36,274 nucleotides of DNA from a virus, in the IMG/VR virus record IMGVR_UViG_3300037102_000108, positions 1 to 36,274 of that record, one strand, 5' to 3'. Below are positions 6,924 to 14,617 of this stretch, piece after piece (within the stretch, counting starts at the first letter, position 1; each line of letters starts with the position of its first letter). The position numbers and the translations under genes were made by a program. The notes beneath the pieces are model-generated. The model did not search any database. It saw nothing but the letters and a program-made list of their open reading frames with translations, and was not told the DNA's origin.

Positions 6924-7528
6924 TGGCAGGATTTAACTTCAACTTAGAAACCGACTATGACATGGGGCAGCACGCAATGTCGATGGTGGAACAGGTTCTC
7001 CGTTGGGATGGAATTTATCGCGCCGATGCGGTTCCGGTAATTGCTCAGCACATCCTTAAAAGCGCAAAGAAAGGCGAGACGGAACGAGATTTCCGGCGTT
7101 GGTGCAATACGCCCGATGCACCATTCTGCATATCCAGTTGGCAAGAGTACGCAACGCCACATTCGGATTCCAGAAAATGGCCAGAGATACTCTTCACTAG
7201 CGTTGTTTTGGATATTTACGCGTCTCATCGATATAACCAGATCAGAGAGTTGTCGAAAGACGATTTGCCTTATTGGCAGCTTGACTGTATGTCCCAGTAC
7301 TGCAAGAAGCATTCATCGCTTGATCAATATATCGCTCGCCCGGATGATCCAATTTGGGAAGACATCTTTCCACCGAACGGCTGGATGTGTGGATGCTCGG
7401 TTTTGCCCATCATGGATTTCGACGTTCCTCCGCGTAAACGGATTGGACGCCCCGTATCCGAAGAGTTACGCACACAGTGCCGAAATTGGTTGCAGACGCG
7501 CCCGGATCATATTTTGAAGTTGCTTTAA
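6923..7528 (+). CDS. stand-alone MuF-like domain protein beside the repressor
   Basis: A 201-residue protein whose second half matches the C-terminal domain of the MuF head protein encoded at 16079-16906. LPYWQ at 115-119 corresponds to 189-193 of that protein, H130 and LD133-134 to H206 and LD209-210, DPIW 142-145 to DPVW 218-221, and PPNGWMCGC 150-158 to PPSGFNCRC 226-234. The segment GETERDFRRW also parallels GGTRDDFHKA. It lacks the N-terminal portal-associated part. The DNA is visibly richer in A and T than the neighbouring genes, suggesting separate origin. It is coupled to the repressor (TGATG). Its function is unknown, and a lysogen-expressed accessory role is inferred. Confidence 0.7.
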   Translation: MAGFNFNLETDYDMGQHAMSMVEQVLRWDGIYRADAVPVIAQHILKSAKKGETERDFRRWCNTPDAPFCISSWQEYATPHSDSRKWPEILFTSVVLDIYASHRYNQIRELSKDDLPYWQLDCMSQYCKKHSSLDQYIARPDDPIWEDIFPPNGWMCGCSVLPIMDFDVPPRKRIGRPVSEELRTQCRNWLQTRPDHILKLL

Positions 7529-7576
7529 TTCCGCAATCATCGAGCCCCTTTTCGCCGCTCACCACGACGCGCATCA

Positions 7577-7591
7577 TTCCAGCTATCGCAC
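7577..7591 (+). promoter_or_regulatory. 15-base motif upstream of the lysis genes
   Basis: TTCCAGCTATCGCAC lies in the 260-base gap between the MuF-like gene and the first late gene. It matches 16928-16942, upstream of the protease gene, at 14 of 15 positions. These are the positions of late promoters Plys and PI in Mu, so it may be the site of a late activator. No activator gene was identified. Confidence 0.4.
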
Positions 7592-7611
7592 CTTGAACAC
7601 CTCTTCCATCA

Positions 7612-7626
7612 CGCGGCGAAGCCGCG
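7612..7626 (+). terminator. possible terminator of the repressor operon
   Basis: A perfect six-base stem CGCGGC/GCCGCG with a GAA loop is followed by TTCTATTCT. The stem is short and the T-tract broken, so it is a weak candidate. The rest of 7529-7788 holds no gene I can support. It carries the 15-base motif and, presumably, the late lysis promoter. Confidence 0.35.
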
Positions 7627-7788
7627 TTCTATTCTGCACACTAACCTGAACGGCAAGCACCGCCAAATTCCGAAAGGAGACAGGCGGAGAGCCAGAGCAG
7701 ACGAGTGTCCGTGGGGTTGGAGGCAGTGCGGTAACACGCTCCAATCCCCGGCCTCCGAAAAACAAGGAAGAGGGAGCTTCCCACCACC

Positions 7789-8016
7789 ATGAACATCAGA
7801 GGAAAATTCACCGTCCGCAGCCACAAGCACTTTCAGTCCGCCGATCCCTACGTCGAGATCGAGCTGTCAGCGCTCTATTCCAACACACCGGAAGACAACA
7901 GCTACGCCAAGTCAACCCCCAGCGGCTCCATCACCATGGCCGTCACCGTGCCCGAAGTGATTGCGACACTAGCCATCGGCAAGGTGTTCTACGTCGATTT
8001 CTCGCCCGCCGACTGA
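7789..8016 (+). CDS. small protein at the start of the late region, unknown
   Basis: A 75-residue protein, mainly beta-strand in character, with alternating hydrophobic residues (ITMAVTVPEVIATLAIG). No membrane segment, cysteine or recognised motif is present. It is the first rightward gene after the 260-base control gap and precedes the lysozyme by 62 bases. GAGGGAG lies upstream of the ATG at somewhat long spacing. It looks like a small structural or accessory protein, and nothing in it assigns a role. Confidence 0.55.
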   Translation: MNIRGKFTVRSHKHFQSADPYVEIELSALYSNTPEDNSYAKSTPSGSITMAVTVPEVIATLAIGKVFYVDFSPAD

Positions 8017-8078
8017 GACAGGCGCCAACGTCAACGCAGCAAAAGCAGGGACCAGGGATCAAGGAATAGGCGGCGACG

Positions 8079-8534
8079 ATGGAATTCAGCGCGGCGGGAA
8101 TGGCGTTGCTCAAGCGGAGCGAGGGTTTCCGGGGAAGGGTCTATCTGGACACGGGAGGCGTTCCGACCATCGGCTGGGGCCACCGCCTATTGCATCCCGA
8201 CAGCTTTCCCGACGGTGTGGACGAGAGGCTGGCCGCGCATATGCTGGCCTGCGACGTGGACGATGCCGAAGAGGCCGTCGAGCACCTGGTCAAGGTTCCG
8301 TTGACCCAAGGCCAGTTCGACGCGCTGGTGGACTTCGTTTTCAACCTGGGCCCCACGCGCCTCTGCAATTCCACACTGCTCAAAGACTTGAACGCCGGCC
8401 ACTACGACGATGCGGCCGGGCAGTTGCTGCGTTGGGATCACGGCATGGAAGCCGGCAAGGAAGTCGAGCTGGCCGATCTGGAGGCGCGACGCAAAGAGGA
8501 AGTGGCGCTCTGGAAAGGCACGGTGACGGCTTGA
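8079..8534 (+). CDS. T4-type lysozyme endolysin (GH24)
   Basis: A 151-residue muramidase that cuts the peptidoglycan glycan chain to release progeny. The GH24 catalytic triad is visible: E15 in LLKRSEGFRG, D24 in RVYLDTGG and T30 in VPTIGWGH. The later conserved LTQGQFDALVDFVFNLG (about 75-91) is also present. Length is typical for the T4/P22 type. There is no signal peptide, so it needs a holin to cross the membrane; candidates are encoded at 11012-12018. The stop overlaps the next gene's TTG start. Confidence 0.93.
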   Translation: MEFSAAGMALLKRSEGFRGRVYLDTGGVPTIGWGHRLLHPDSFPDGVDERLAAHMLACDVDDAEEAVEHLVKVPLTQGQFDALVDFVFNLGPTRLCNSTLLKDLNAGHYDDAAGQLLRWDHGMEAGKEVELADLEARRKEEVALWKGTVTA

Positions 8535-8710
8535 AGCGCTACGAGCTCATCCCGCCGGTGCCACATGGCGAGCGCTATTGGCTCATCTCTGATACGCAAT
8601 GGAGTGACGACCCGAACTTCGCAATTGTGCAGATAGCCGCATGGGCGCCGGACGCTGAAGTTCTCGCAACCAAGATCTGCGCCGCGCTCAACGCGGCGCA
8701 AAGCATTTAA
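8531..8710 (+). CDS. small protein coupled to the lysozyme, unknown
   Basis: A 59-residue protein (MKRYELIPPVPHGERYWLI) whose TTG start overlaps the lysozyme stop as TTGA. It has a proline-rich start, an aromatic segment and a helical end (AEVLATKICAALNAAQ). No membrane segment. A longer reading upstream would lie inside the lysozyme gene in another frame and is rejected. No family recognised. The coupling suggests it is co-produced with the lysozyme. Confidence 0.5.
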   Translation: MKRYELIPPVPHGERYWLISDTQWSDDPNFAIVQIAAWAPDAEVLATKICAALNAAQSI

Positions 8711-8738
8711 CCCGTCAACCGTTGAAGAGGAGAGATAT

Positions 8739-9398
8739 ATGCAAAACCCGCAATCGCAACTTCGTCGTTGGGCGGTAGTGATGCCCATGGCTCTGGCGAC
8801 CATGATTCTGTCTCTGGCTGCTCTGAATACAGCCGGATGCACACAGCAGCAACGGGTCACTGTGGCTCAGGAGATCGTCAACTGGGCGCCGGTCTTCATC
8901 TCGACAGCCGATACCGTCAATGCGGCGGTGGAAGCTCTCGACCCGGTGACCGTGGCAGTGCTCGGGCCAATGACCCTGGCTCTCAACACTTTCGGGCCGC
9001 AGTTTGAGCTGGCCGCGCAGAACTATCTTGCCAACCCGACCCAGACCGCGCTCCAGACGCTTCAGGCGTTGGTTGTGCAGATTCAGCAGAATGCGAACTC
9101 GGCGCTGCTGGCGGCGGCCAAGATCACGAATCCCGTAAGCCAGGCCACGGCAACCAGAAACATCAACCTGATCGCAACCATCGCCAACACTCTTCTGGCA
9201 CTGGTGCAGAGCATCAGCACCAAGGCGCAGGTGGCGGCCATGGCTACGCAGGTTCATGTGACGCTGGCGCAGGTGCGTCCATACATGGACGAGCCGGCAA
9301 TGCAGCGGGCATCTCTGGGCGTTTCGCATGATCTGGCTCTCGCTACCGTTCCTACTCCGGCTCAGTTCTTTGCCGCCGAAGCGCAGCGAGGATTCTGA
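8739..9398 (+). CDS. probable lipoprotein of the lysis region, unknown
   Basis: A 219-residue protein with a lipoprotein-type signal: basic start, hydrophobic core (about 11-30) and lipobox LNTAGC with Cys34. The mature part is a long run of Ala/Thr/Gln-rich helices (NPTQTALQTLQALVVQIQQN), suggesting a helical bundle. A good AGGAG lies before the ATG. Placement in the lysis module makes an outer-membrane spanin-like role conceivable, but it is longer than typical spanins and lacks their proline-rich form. Confidence in export is good and in function low. Confidence 0.65.
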   Translation: MQNPQSQLRRWAVVMPMALATMILSLAALNTAGCTQQQRVTVAQEIVNWAPVFISTADTVNAAVEALDPVTVAVLGPMTLALNTFGPQFELAAQNYLANPTQTALQTLQALVVQIQQNANSALLAAAKITNPVSQATATRNINLIATIANTLLALVQSISTKAQVAAMATQVHVTLAQVRPYMDEPAMQRASLGVSHDLALATVPTPAQFFAAEAQRGF

Positions 9399-9655
9399 TG
9401 AGCAACAAACCTCAAGTCTGGCCGGTTACGCCAGCACAGTACGCCGCGATGGAGACCGAAGTCGCGGCGGCCGGCTACCCGATCTCCGGCGACAGCGGTA
9501 CGACGCAGGCGAAAAAGGGACCTATTACGGCAACCATAGGCTGGCTCTTTGACGGCGCAAAACTGAGCATCACTGTCCTCTCCGCGACGTTTGGCTGCAC
9601 CGGCATAGTCGAGGGCCAGATCGCGGCTGCGGTCAACAAGGCATTGGGGCTGTAA
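9398..9655 (+). CDS. small protein, unknown (paralogue of the next gene)
   Basis: An 85-residue protein starting at the A of the upstream stop (TGATG). The central pattern G-D-S-G-T, then W-x-F-D-G-A-K-L-x-I-T, recurs in the protein at 9733-9984, so the two look like diverged tandem copies. The fold appears to be a small beta sheet followed by a C-terminal helix. No family recognised. Residues that could be catalytic are not evident. Confidence 0.55.
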   Translation: MSNKPQVWPVTPAQYAAMETEVAAAGYPISGDSGTTQAKKGPITATIGWLFDGAKLSITVLSATFGCTGIVEGQIAAAVNKALGL

Positions 9656-9677
9656 ACGAGAAAACCCAAGAAGCCTT

Positions 9678-9710
9678 CCGCCGCCCGGACCAAACCAGGC
9701 CGGGCGGCGG
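9678..9710 (+). other. perfect stem-loop between two small genes
   Basis: An 11-base perfect stem, CCGCCGCCCGG against CCGGGCGGCGG, encloses an 11-base loop. It is not followed by a T-tract, so it is not a standard terminator. It fills most of the 77-base gap before the next gene and may affect transcript stability or attenuation. Confidence 0.6.
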
Positions 9711-9732
9711 GAGCGAAAAAGAGGGCACGCGG

Positions 9733-9984
9733 ATGGCGGTACGCGTCACATTCAGTTCGATCACGCTGATGAGATACCATGCGGTCCGCGCGCGCATCCG
9801 GGCGCAATCGGAGAAGACGGACTGTGTGGGCAATACGGGAACGGCGACGGGCGACAAAATCACCATCGCGTGGACCTACGACGAAGGCGCGCAGAAGTTG
9901 GCGTTCACCTGCACCGAGCGCCCCTGGTGGAAGTCAGAGGGCTTTGTGAGCAGCAAGATTCTCAGCCTGATGGAGGCGTTATGA
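9733..9984 (+). CDS. small protein, unknown (paralogue of the previous gene)
   Basis: An 83-residue protein. GNTGT, then KITIAWTYDEGAQKLAFT, repeats the pattern seen in the preceding 85-residue protein. The first 25 residues are basic. GAGGG precedes the ATG at good spacing. It is coupled to the secreted nuclease gene by ATGA. The pair might form a small beta-structured partner system, but I recognise no family. Confidence 0.55.
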   Translation: MAVRVTFSSITLMRYHAVRARIRAQSEKTDCVGNTGTATGDKITIAWTYDEGAQKLAFTCTERPWWKSEGFVSSKILSLMEAL

Positions 9985-10568
9985 AGAAGCAAATTCGCGG
10001 ATGGGTGTTGCTGGCGCTGGGGTTCGGCGTGGCCGTGTGGATGGCGAGCTGCCTGGCTTATGCGCAGCAGCCGTTGCCGTCGGGCACTTACTACTCGCCG
10101 GAGACGAATCTGGAAACGCAGGACGCGGCCGCGCTCGGCTCGGCGCACAAGACCATCGGCCTGGCGGCTTTTAGCCTGACGGACGAAGCGATTGTGAAAG
10201 TGCTGGCGGACCGGGCGGCGCATGGCGTCGAGGTGTTCATCTATCTCGACCGGGGCGAGCTGCAGGCGGAATGCCGGGGAGATGTAACTTGCGCGCGGAT
10301 TCCGCTGCACGCGCTGATCGGTTTGAAAAATGTTCAGATCCGCGTCAAGCAATCCAAAGTTCTGATGCACCTGAAAAGCTATTGCGTCGATTCGGGCCTG
10401 GTGCGGGATGGGTCCGCCAACTTCTCGGAACAAGGGGAGGCTCGGCAGGACAACTCGGCGACATTTGCGACGGGCGCGGGGGGTACCAAGGCGTTCGTGG
10501 CGAAGTTCGCCGCGATGTGGGCGAGGCCGGACAATCTGACCGTCGCCCAGGCGGTGGCCGGCACCTGA
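9981..10568 (+). CDS. secreted phospholipase-D-type nuclease (Nuc family)
   Basis: A 195-residue protein. An N-terminal signal peptide (MKKQ, hydrophobic core to about 24, probable cut after AYA at 28) is followed by one PLD domain. The HKD motif is H130-x-K132 with D137, continued by GSANFS (144-149). The start of the domain (YYSPETN) and AAHGVEVFIYLDRGE also fit the Nuc type. Members such as pKM101 Nuc are short, dimerise to form one active site, and are periplasmic DNA or RNA nucleases. The gene overlaps its upstream neighbour by ATGA, so it is part of the lysis-region operon. Its target is unknown. Confidence 0.85.
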   Translation: MKKQIRGWVLLALGFGVAVWMASCLAYAQQPLPSGTYYSPETNLETQDAAALGSAHKTIGLAAFSLTDEAIVKVLADRAAHGVEVFIYLDRGELQAECRGDVTCARIPLHALIGLKNVQIRVKQSKVLMHLKSYCVDSGLVRDGSANFSEQGEARQDNSATFATGAGGTKAFVAKFAAMWARPDNLTVAQAVAGT

Positions 10569-10613
10569 GACCGGCAAAAGGCAAAAACGCGCCAGAAGGC
10601 GCTAGGACGCGTC

Positions 10614-10622
10614 GGGGGGGGG
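10614..10622 (+). repeat. G9 homopolymer tract
   Basis: Nine consecutive G lie in the 153-base gap between the nuclease and the zinc-ribbon gene, just after a small hairpin GCGCC-AGAA-GGCGC. Such tracts are prone to slippage in replication and to sequencing error. I see no gene in 10569-10721. Confidence 0.7.
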
Positions 10623-10721
10623 CAAAAGGTAGGTTGATGCCATCGGACCCCCTTGAACGGGCCGACACAAGCGGGAAAGCTGCTTTATGTGGCTTCTGAG
10701 ACGTGGGAAGGAATGGCGGAA

Positions 10722-10967
10722 ATGGAAAATGCTCTCAAACCGAAAAGGATGTGGGTTGGTGGACCTCTCCGGAGGTTCTCTGGGGGCTCCGTGCCGGGGG
10801 CAAGGATGCCGCTCGCAACAGGGGGATATGGAGGCGCTTATATCTGCGACAAATGCCAGAAGCCTGTTGATGGAGTTTACGAAGCCTCCGAGGGATGGAT
10901 TTGCGGCGGTTGCAAAAGGAACGCACCGAAGGAGTCCGAAGCGGAGCTGATCGCGGAAGCTGCTTGA
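10722..10967 (+). CDS. small zinc-ribbon protein
   Basis: An 81-residue protein with a classic zinc ribbon: C42-x2-C45 and C61-x2-C64 separated by 15 residues (YICDKCQKPVDGVYEASE). The start is uncertain. The ATG at 10722 has GGAAGGA nine bases before it, while an ATG three codons earlier has that signal directly adjacent, which is too close. The first 35 residues are basic and glycine-rich. It is probably a nucleic-acid- or protein-binding adaptor, but its role in the lysis region is unknown. Confidence 0.6.
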   Translation: MENALKPKRMWVGGPLRRFSGGSVPGARMPLATGGYGGAYICDKCQKPVDGVYEASEGWICGGCKRNAPKESEAELIAEAA

Positions 10968-11011
10968 TTCGCGGCGGTAATGTGCGCGCATAAGGCAACG
11001 AAGGGGGTTTT

Positions 11012-11458
11012 ATGGGTAAGTTTTGGGCTGAGGTGGTGGTTTGGTGGCAGGGGAAGAAGACCATCCTGGGGGGCGGCCTGGTGATGGCGGCGGCCGTGGT
11101 TGGGGTTTGGTACGGAAAGCTCGACGGGGTTGACGGCCTGACGCTGCTCGGAGTGGGGCTCTCGATCGCCGGATTCAGCGCCAAGGCGAACCGGCACCAG
11201 GCGCAGCTACTGACAGCGCTTCAAGGCGTGGCGCAGGCCGGGATAGATGCGCGGGCTGGAAGGCCGGCGCTGATTGTCCAGGACATGCTTCCGGGCTTGG
11301 CTGCGCTGGCGCCAGAAACTTTGGCTCCGGCAAGTCTGCATCTTTCGGCCAACTCGGTTCAGGAGCTAGCCACAGCGGTTCAGCACCTGGCCGGCAACAG
11401 CAATGGTCCTCCGCTGCCTGTAATTACAGGCTCGGCGGCCGCTGGAGCCGCTCAATGA
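11012..11458 (+). CDS. membrane protein, candidate holin
   Basis: A 148-residue protein. Two hydrophobic segments (about 17-35 and 41-56) are separated by a short GKLDGVDG turn and preceded by a tryptophan-rich amphipathic start. A soluble alanine-rich C-terminal half follows. The hairpin topology and its place in the lysis region next to another small membrane protein suit a class II holin, but the long soluble tail is atypical. AAGGGGG precedes the ATG. It overlaps the next gene by ATGA. Confidence 0.6.
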   Translation: MGKFWAEVVVWWQGKKTILGGGLVMAAAVVGVWYGKLDGVDGLTLLGVGLSIAGFSAKANRHQAQLLTALQGVAQAGIDARAGRPALIVQDMLPGLAALAPETLAPASLHLSANSVQELATAVQHLAGNSNGPPLPVITGSAAAGAAQ

Positions 11459-12018
11459 CGATTCTGGGCCTGAACGGACCTCCGAGGGCTGGGTTGGACA
11501 TGGGCTTCCGCGCCGGCTGGCTCAAGCATGTGGGCCTGGCGATCAGCGGAGCGAGCGGCGCGGCGATTGTGGTAGGCGGCTACGAGGTTCTGAAGGTCCA
11601 GCCAGAGCAATCCTTCAAGCTGCTGGAGAGCTGGGGCCCGGCGTTCCTGATCGCGATTGTGGCGCTGTTTGTGCTGGGGAGATTTCTCGAGGGCTTGAAC
11701 GCGACGGTGCGCGAGAGTTTCAGCATGGTAGCCAACGGAGTGCAGTCCGCCGCCGAGGCATCGAACCGGACAGCGACCGCGCTGACCCGGCTGGCCGACC
11801 TGGGCGGCAAGCAAGCGGAAGAGGTGCGTATGTTGGCGGTCTACGCGGCCCAGGAGTTTCCGGGAATTTATGAGCGGTTTGACCGGCAGGACTTGACGCT
11901 GGAAAAGCAAACCGAGGCGCTAACCAATTTGACAACATCGATGGGCGCATTGACATCGCTACGCGATCTCACCGACGCAATGAACGAACTGAGAGCGGGG
12001 AGAAACAATGGCAACTGA
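11455..12018 (+). CDS. membrane protein with coiled-coil tail, lysis region
   Basis: A 187-residue protein with two membrane segments (about 26-42 and 61-77), then a long helical region with heptad-like spacing (about 85-180: GVQSAAEASNRTATALTRLA). It is coupled to the preceding holin candidate (ATGA). One of the pair may be the holin and the other an antiholin or an inner-membrane spanin-like partner. The coiled coil would suit the latter. No family is firmly recognised. Confidence 0.6.
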   Translation: MTILGLNGPPRAGLDMGFRAGWLKHVGLAISGASGAAIVVGGYEVLKVQPEQSFKLLESWGPAFLIAIVALFVLGRFLEGLNATVRESFSMVANGVQSAAEASNRTATALTRLADLGGKQAEEVRMLAVYAAQEFPGIYERFDRQDLTLEKQTEALTNLTTSMGALTSLRDLTDAMNELRAGRNNGN

Positions 12019-12328
12019 GCAGGAATTGATCCAGACGAGGCGGCGCCGCGGGAACATGTTGAAGCTGATTCGCCAGAATCACGAAAATCAGGCCGACCGC
12101 ATGGATGACTTCGAAATGGCCAAGATGATGCAGAGCCTGGGCGCGCACATGAGCCAGCGCCAGGTGCTGACCATGCTCCAGGATCTCCAAATCTTCGGGT
12201 ACGTCAGCTTCAATCAGCGGTTCTGCGATATCCGGGAGCGCACCATCGCTGAGGAAATCATGCTCACCGCGGCTGGCCTCGGAGCCGTGATCCGCCGCAA
12301 AGACACGGACGAGGTGCTGTTCGACTAG
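12008..12328 (+). CDS. winged-helix-like protein upstream of terminase
   Basis: A 106-residue protein rich in helices, with a pattern suggesting a winged helix: helices at about 10-50, then MSQRQVLTMLQDLQIFGYVS (58-77) and a short wing. GGGGAG precedes the ATG, which overlaps the upstream gene by 11 bases. Mu-like phages carry one or two conserved small genes between lysis and terminase, and this occupies that place. It could bind DNA in packaging or late control. Family not assigned. Confidence 0.6.
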   Translation: MATEQELIQTRRRRGNMLKLIRQNHENQADRMDDFEMAKMMQSLGAHMSQRQVLTMLQDLQIFGYVSFNQRFCDIRERTIAEEIMLTAAGLGAVIRRKDTDEVLFD

Positions 12329-12343
12329 CTGGCGGAGGAAGTT

Positions 12344-12496
12344 ATGAGCGTTGGATGTATGCACAACCCGGAGTTAGCCTGCCCTCAATGCCAGGCGGCC
12401 TTTAATAGGCAAAATCCCGACGGTCGCGAGACACAGAGGCGTCGGGAGTTCGAAGAGCTTCTTGATGAGGTATGCACCTCAAGAAAGAAACGATGA
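12344..12496 (+). CDS. 50-residue zinc-finger-like protein
   Basis: A short gene with GGAGG six bases before the ATG. C5 and H7 near the start and C13-x2-C16 (LACPQCQAAF) form a plausible zinc knuckle. The rest is a charged helix ending in RKKR. Its stop overlaps the ATG of the small terminase gene (ATGA), so the two are probably translated in tandem. It may be a packaging accessory, which is inferred from position alone. Confidence 0.55.
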   Translation: MSVGCMHNPELACPQCQAAFNRQNPDGRETQRRREFEELLDEVCTSRKKR

Positions 12497-13197
12497 CCAA
12501 GCCCAAGCCAAAGACCGGAGAGCCGCGGAAGACGAAGCTGCCGCTCAAGATAGATCGCCTGCCGCAGAGCGCGCAGGACGCGATCAAGGGGCTCTATGAC
12601 CACGGGCGCACCTGGGTGGAGATCGCCGAGCAATCGGCGAAACCCTACAGCGCGGAGTGGGAGAAAGACGGCGGCGGCTTTATCGACTGGCCCGAGGTGG
12701 AGCACGACGTTCTGGATCTCTTCCCCGGCCTGTGCCTGGCTAAGTCTTCGCTGCAGCGATGGTTCGACCTGCGCGTCTCGCAGGTGCGCCGGCAAGTGCT
12801 GGCCGAGAGCGCCAAGGCGCGGGAGTGGGCGGCAGCTTTTGCCGGCAACGATCTGCCGGGAACGAACGCCGCGGTGATGAACGCCATGCGCGACCAGGTC
12901 TTCACGCTGATGCAGAAGGTAGGCCCAGGTGACCAGGATGTATTTCTCAAGGGCTTGAATGCGCTCTCGCTGACCCTGGCGCGGTTGCAGCGTGTGGAGC
13001 TGCAAGCCAAGCGTGTGGAAGTGGACACCCGCAAGATGAAGCTCCTCGAAGATCGGGAAAAGGCCGCGTGTGCGAGGGTTGACGAAGCTACCCAGTCCGC
13101 CGCGAAGAAAGGCACCGGACAGTTCTCCATCGAGGACATCAACCTCCTCCGCGAACGCACCTTTGGTTTGCCGCCACTGGTGATCGCTCATGGATAA
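12493..13197 (+). CDS. small terminase subunit, DUF3486 (Mu gp27-like)
   Basis: A 234-residue protein. An N-terminal helix-turn-helix-like part begins KIDRLPQSAQDAIKGLYDHG, characteristic of DUF3486, continuing GRTWVEIAEQ and a second helix region with SSLQRWFDLR (about 85-94). A long helical oligomerisation part follows. In Mu, gp27 is the DNA-recognition subunit of the packaging terminase. The start is set at the ATG overlapping the preceding short gene; an ATG seven codons upstream exists. It overlaps the large subunit by eight bases. Confidence 0.85.
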   Translation: MTKPKPKTGEPRKTKLPLKIDRLPQSAQDAIKGLYDHGRTWVEIAEQSAKPYSAEWEKDGGGFIDWPEVEHDVLDLFPGLCLAKSSLQRWFDLRVSQVRRQVLAESAKAREWAAAFAGNDLPGTNAAVMNAMRDQVFTLMQKVGPGDQDVFLKGLNALSLTLARLQRVELQAKRVEVDTRKMKLLEDREKAACARVDEATQSAAKKGTGQFSIEDINLLRERTFGLPPLVIAHG

Positions 13198-14617
13198 CAA
13201 TGAGCACATAGCCAAGCCTCCCGCTGTGCTGCAGATGCGGCCGTATCAGCAGCGCTGGATCGACGACAATTCCCGCTTCAAAATCGCGGTGAAAGCCGCG
13301 CGCGTCGGTTACTCCTTTGCCACCGCATACCGCCGCGTCGAAATGTCGATGCGCGTGCCGGGACGCACGACGACAGTGCTCTCCGCCTCGAAAGCCCAAT
13401 CGATCGAATTCGTAGAGACGTGCGCGAAGATCTGCCAGCTCATGGGTGGCACGGCGCAGATGATCGCCAACGAAGATTTCGTCGATGCGCTTGGCCGCAT
13501 CGATGCGATTCAAAGCCGGATAGCCTTTCCGAACGGGAGCCGCATCATTGCGCTCCCGGGCAACCCGCGCACGGCGCGCGGCTATCCCGGCGACGCGGTG
13601 CTTGATGAATTCGCGCATCACGAAGACAGCTACGCGATCTTTGCGGCCGTCTTCCGCCAGGTGGCGCTGGGCAACTCGCTGGAAGTGATCTCCACGCCCA
13701 ACGGCGAGCAGGGCAAGTTCTTCGACATCGCTCGCAATCTGGGCTTGGAGATGGGCGTTGCCCCCACACAGTTCCCGATAAAGAAAGATGGATGGTCCGG
13801 TCATTGGCTTGATGTTTACACGGCTGTGGCCGAGGGTTGCCCGATCAACATCGAAGAGATGCGCCGCGGCTTGAACGATGACGACACATGGAATCAGGAG
13901 TTCTGCTGCGTATTTCTCAAGAGCACCGGGGCCTGGCTGACTCTCGACCTGATTGCCGCCTGTGAAGATGCCGGCGCCACCATCGACCTGCCGCCGGACT
14001 TCCATCCGCGCGGTTCGCTCTACAGCGGCATCGACGTGGGCCGCGATCACGACGCCACATGTCTGTGGCTCGATGAAAAGATCGGCGACGTGGCCTGGAC
14101 CCGCGCCATCGTCAAGCTGCACGCCATGAGCTTTCCCGAGCAGTGCAAGAGACTGAATCCGCTTGTTCGCATGACTTCCCGGAGCGCCATCGACAAGACC
14201 GGCATGGGCGTGGGCCTCTTCGATCTTCTGAATCTGGAGAACGAAGGCCGGCTGATGGGCGTGAGCTTCGGCGGCTCCAACGATGACGGCGTGAAGATGA
14301 AGACCGATCTTGCCATCCGCATCAAGAAGCGCCTGGAGCAGCAGCGCAGCCGTATTCCCTACGATCCGCAGATCCGCGCCGAGCTGCAGGCGATCAAGCG
14401 CCAGGCCACGGCCAGCGGCGTCACCTTCGACGCGCCGCGCATCGAGGTGGACACGGCCGTCGCGGGCGGCGTCAAGAAAAAGCTCTTTGCCCACGCCGAC
14501 GCCTTCTGGGCTAAAGCTCTGGCGGATCTGGCAGGCGACGGCGGCGCGTGCGTGCTGACCGGCGTCCAGACGCCGGAGACACCCACGACTTATTCGCAAA
14601 TCAAGGGGTACCTGTGA
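13190..14617 (+). CDS. large terminase subunit (Mu gp28-like)
   Basis: A 475-residue headful-packaging motor and nuclease. The N-terminal ATPase has a deviant Walker A KAARVGYSFAT (35-45), Walker B AVLDEFA (136-142) and the coupling motif STPNGEQGKF (168-177). The C-terminal RNase-H-like nuclease starts at YSGIDVGRDHDAT, with D282 as first metal ligand. Length and order agree with Mu-like and D3112-like terminases. It overlaps the portal gene by one base (TGATG). Confidence 0.92.
   Translation: MDNNEHIAKPPAVLQMRPYQQRWIDDNSRFKIAVKAARVGYSFATAYRRVEMSMRVPGRTTTVLSASKAQSIEFVETCAKICQLMGGTAQMIANEDFVDALGRIDAIQSRIAFPNGSRIIALPGNPRTARGYPGDAVLDEFAHHEDSYAIFAAVFRQVALGNSLEVISTPNGEQGKFFDIARNLGLEMGVAPTQFPIKKDGWSGHWLDVYTAVAEGCPINIEEMRRGLNDDDTWNQEFCCVFLKSTGAWLTLDLIAACEDAGATIDLPPDFHPRGSLYSGIDVGRDHDATCLWLDEKIGDVAWTRAIVKLHAMSFPEQCKRLNPLVRMTSRSAIDKTGMGVGLFDLLNLENEGRLMGVSFGGSNDDGVKMKTDLAIRIKKRLEQQRSRIPYDPQIRAELQAIKRQATASGVTFDAPRIEVDTAVAGGVKKKLFAHADAFWAKALADLAGDGGACVLTGVQTPETPTTYSQIKGYL

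Noticed and set aside
13139-14599. Long open frame on the lower strand opposite the large terminase (and others such as 16750-18336 and 14908-15726)
   Set aside because: GC-rich coding DNA keeps antisense frames open. The upper-strand genes have clear family motifs, ribosome sites and coupling, and the antisense translations are Arg/His-rich without motifs.
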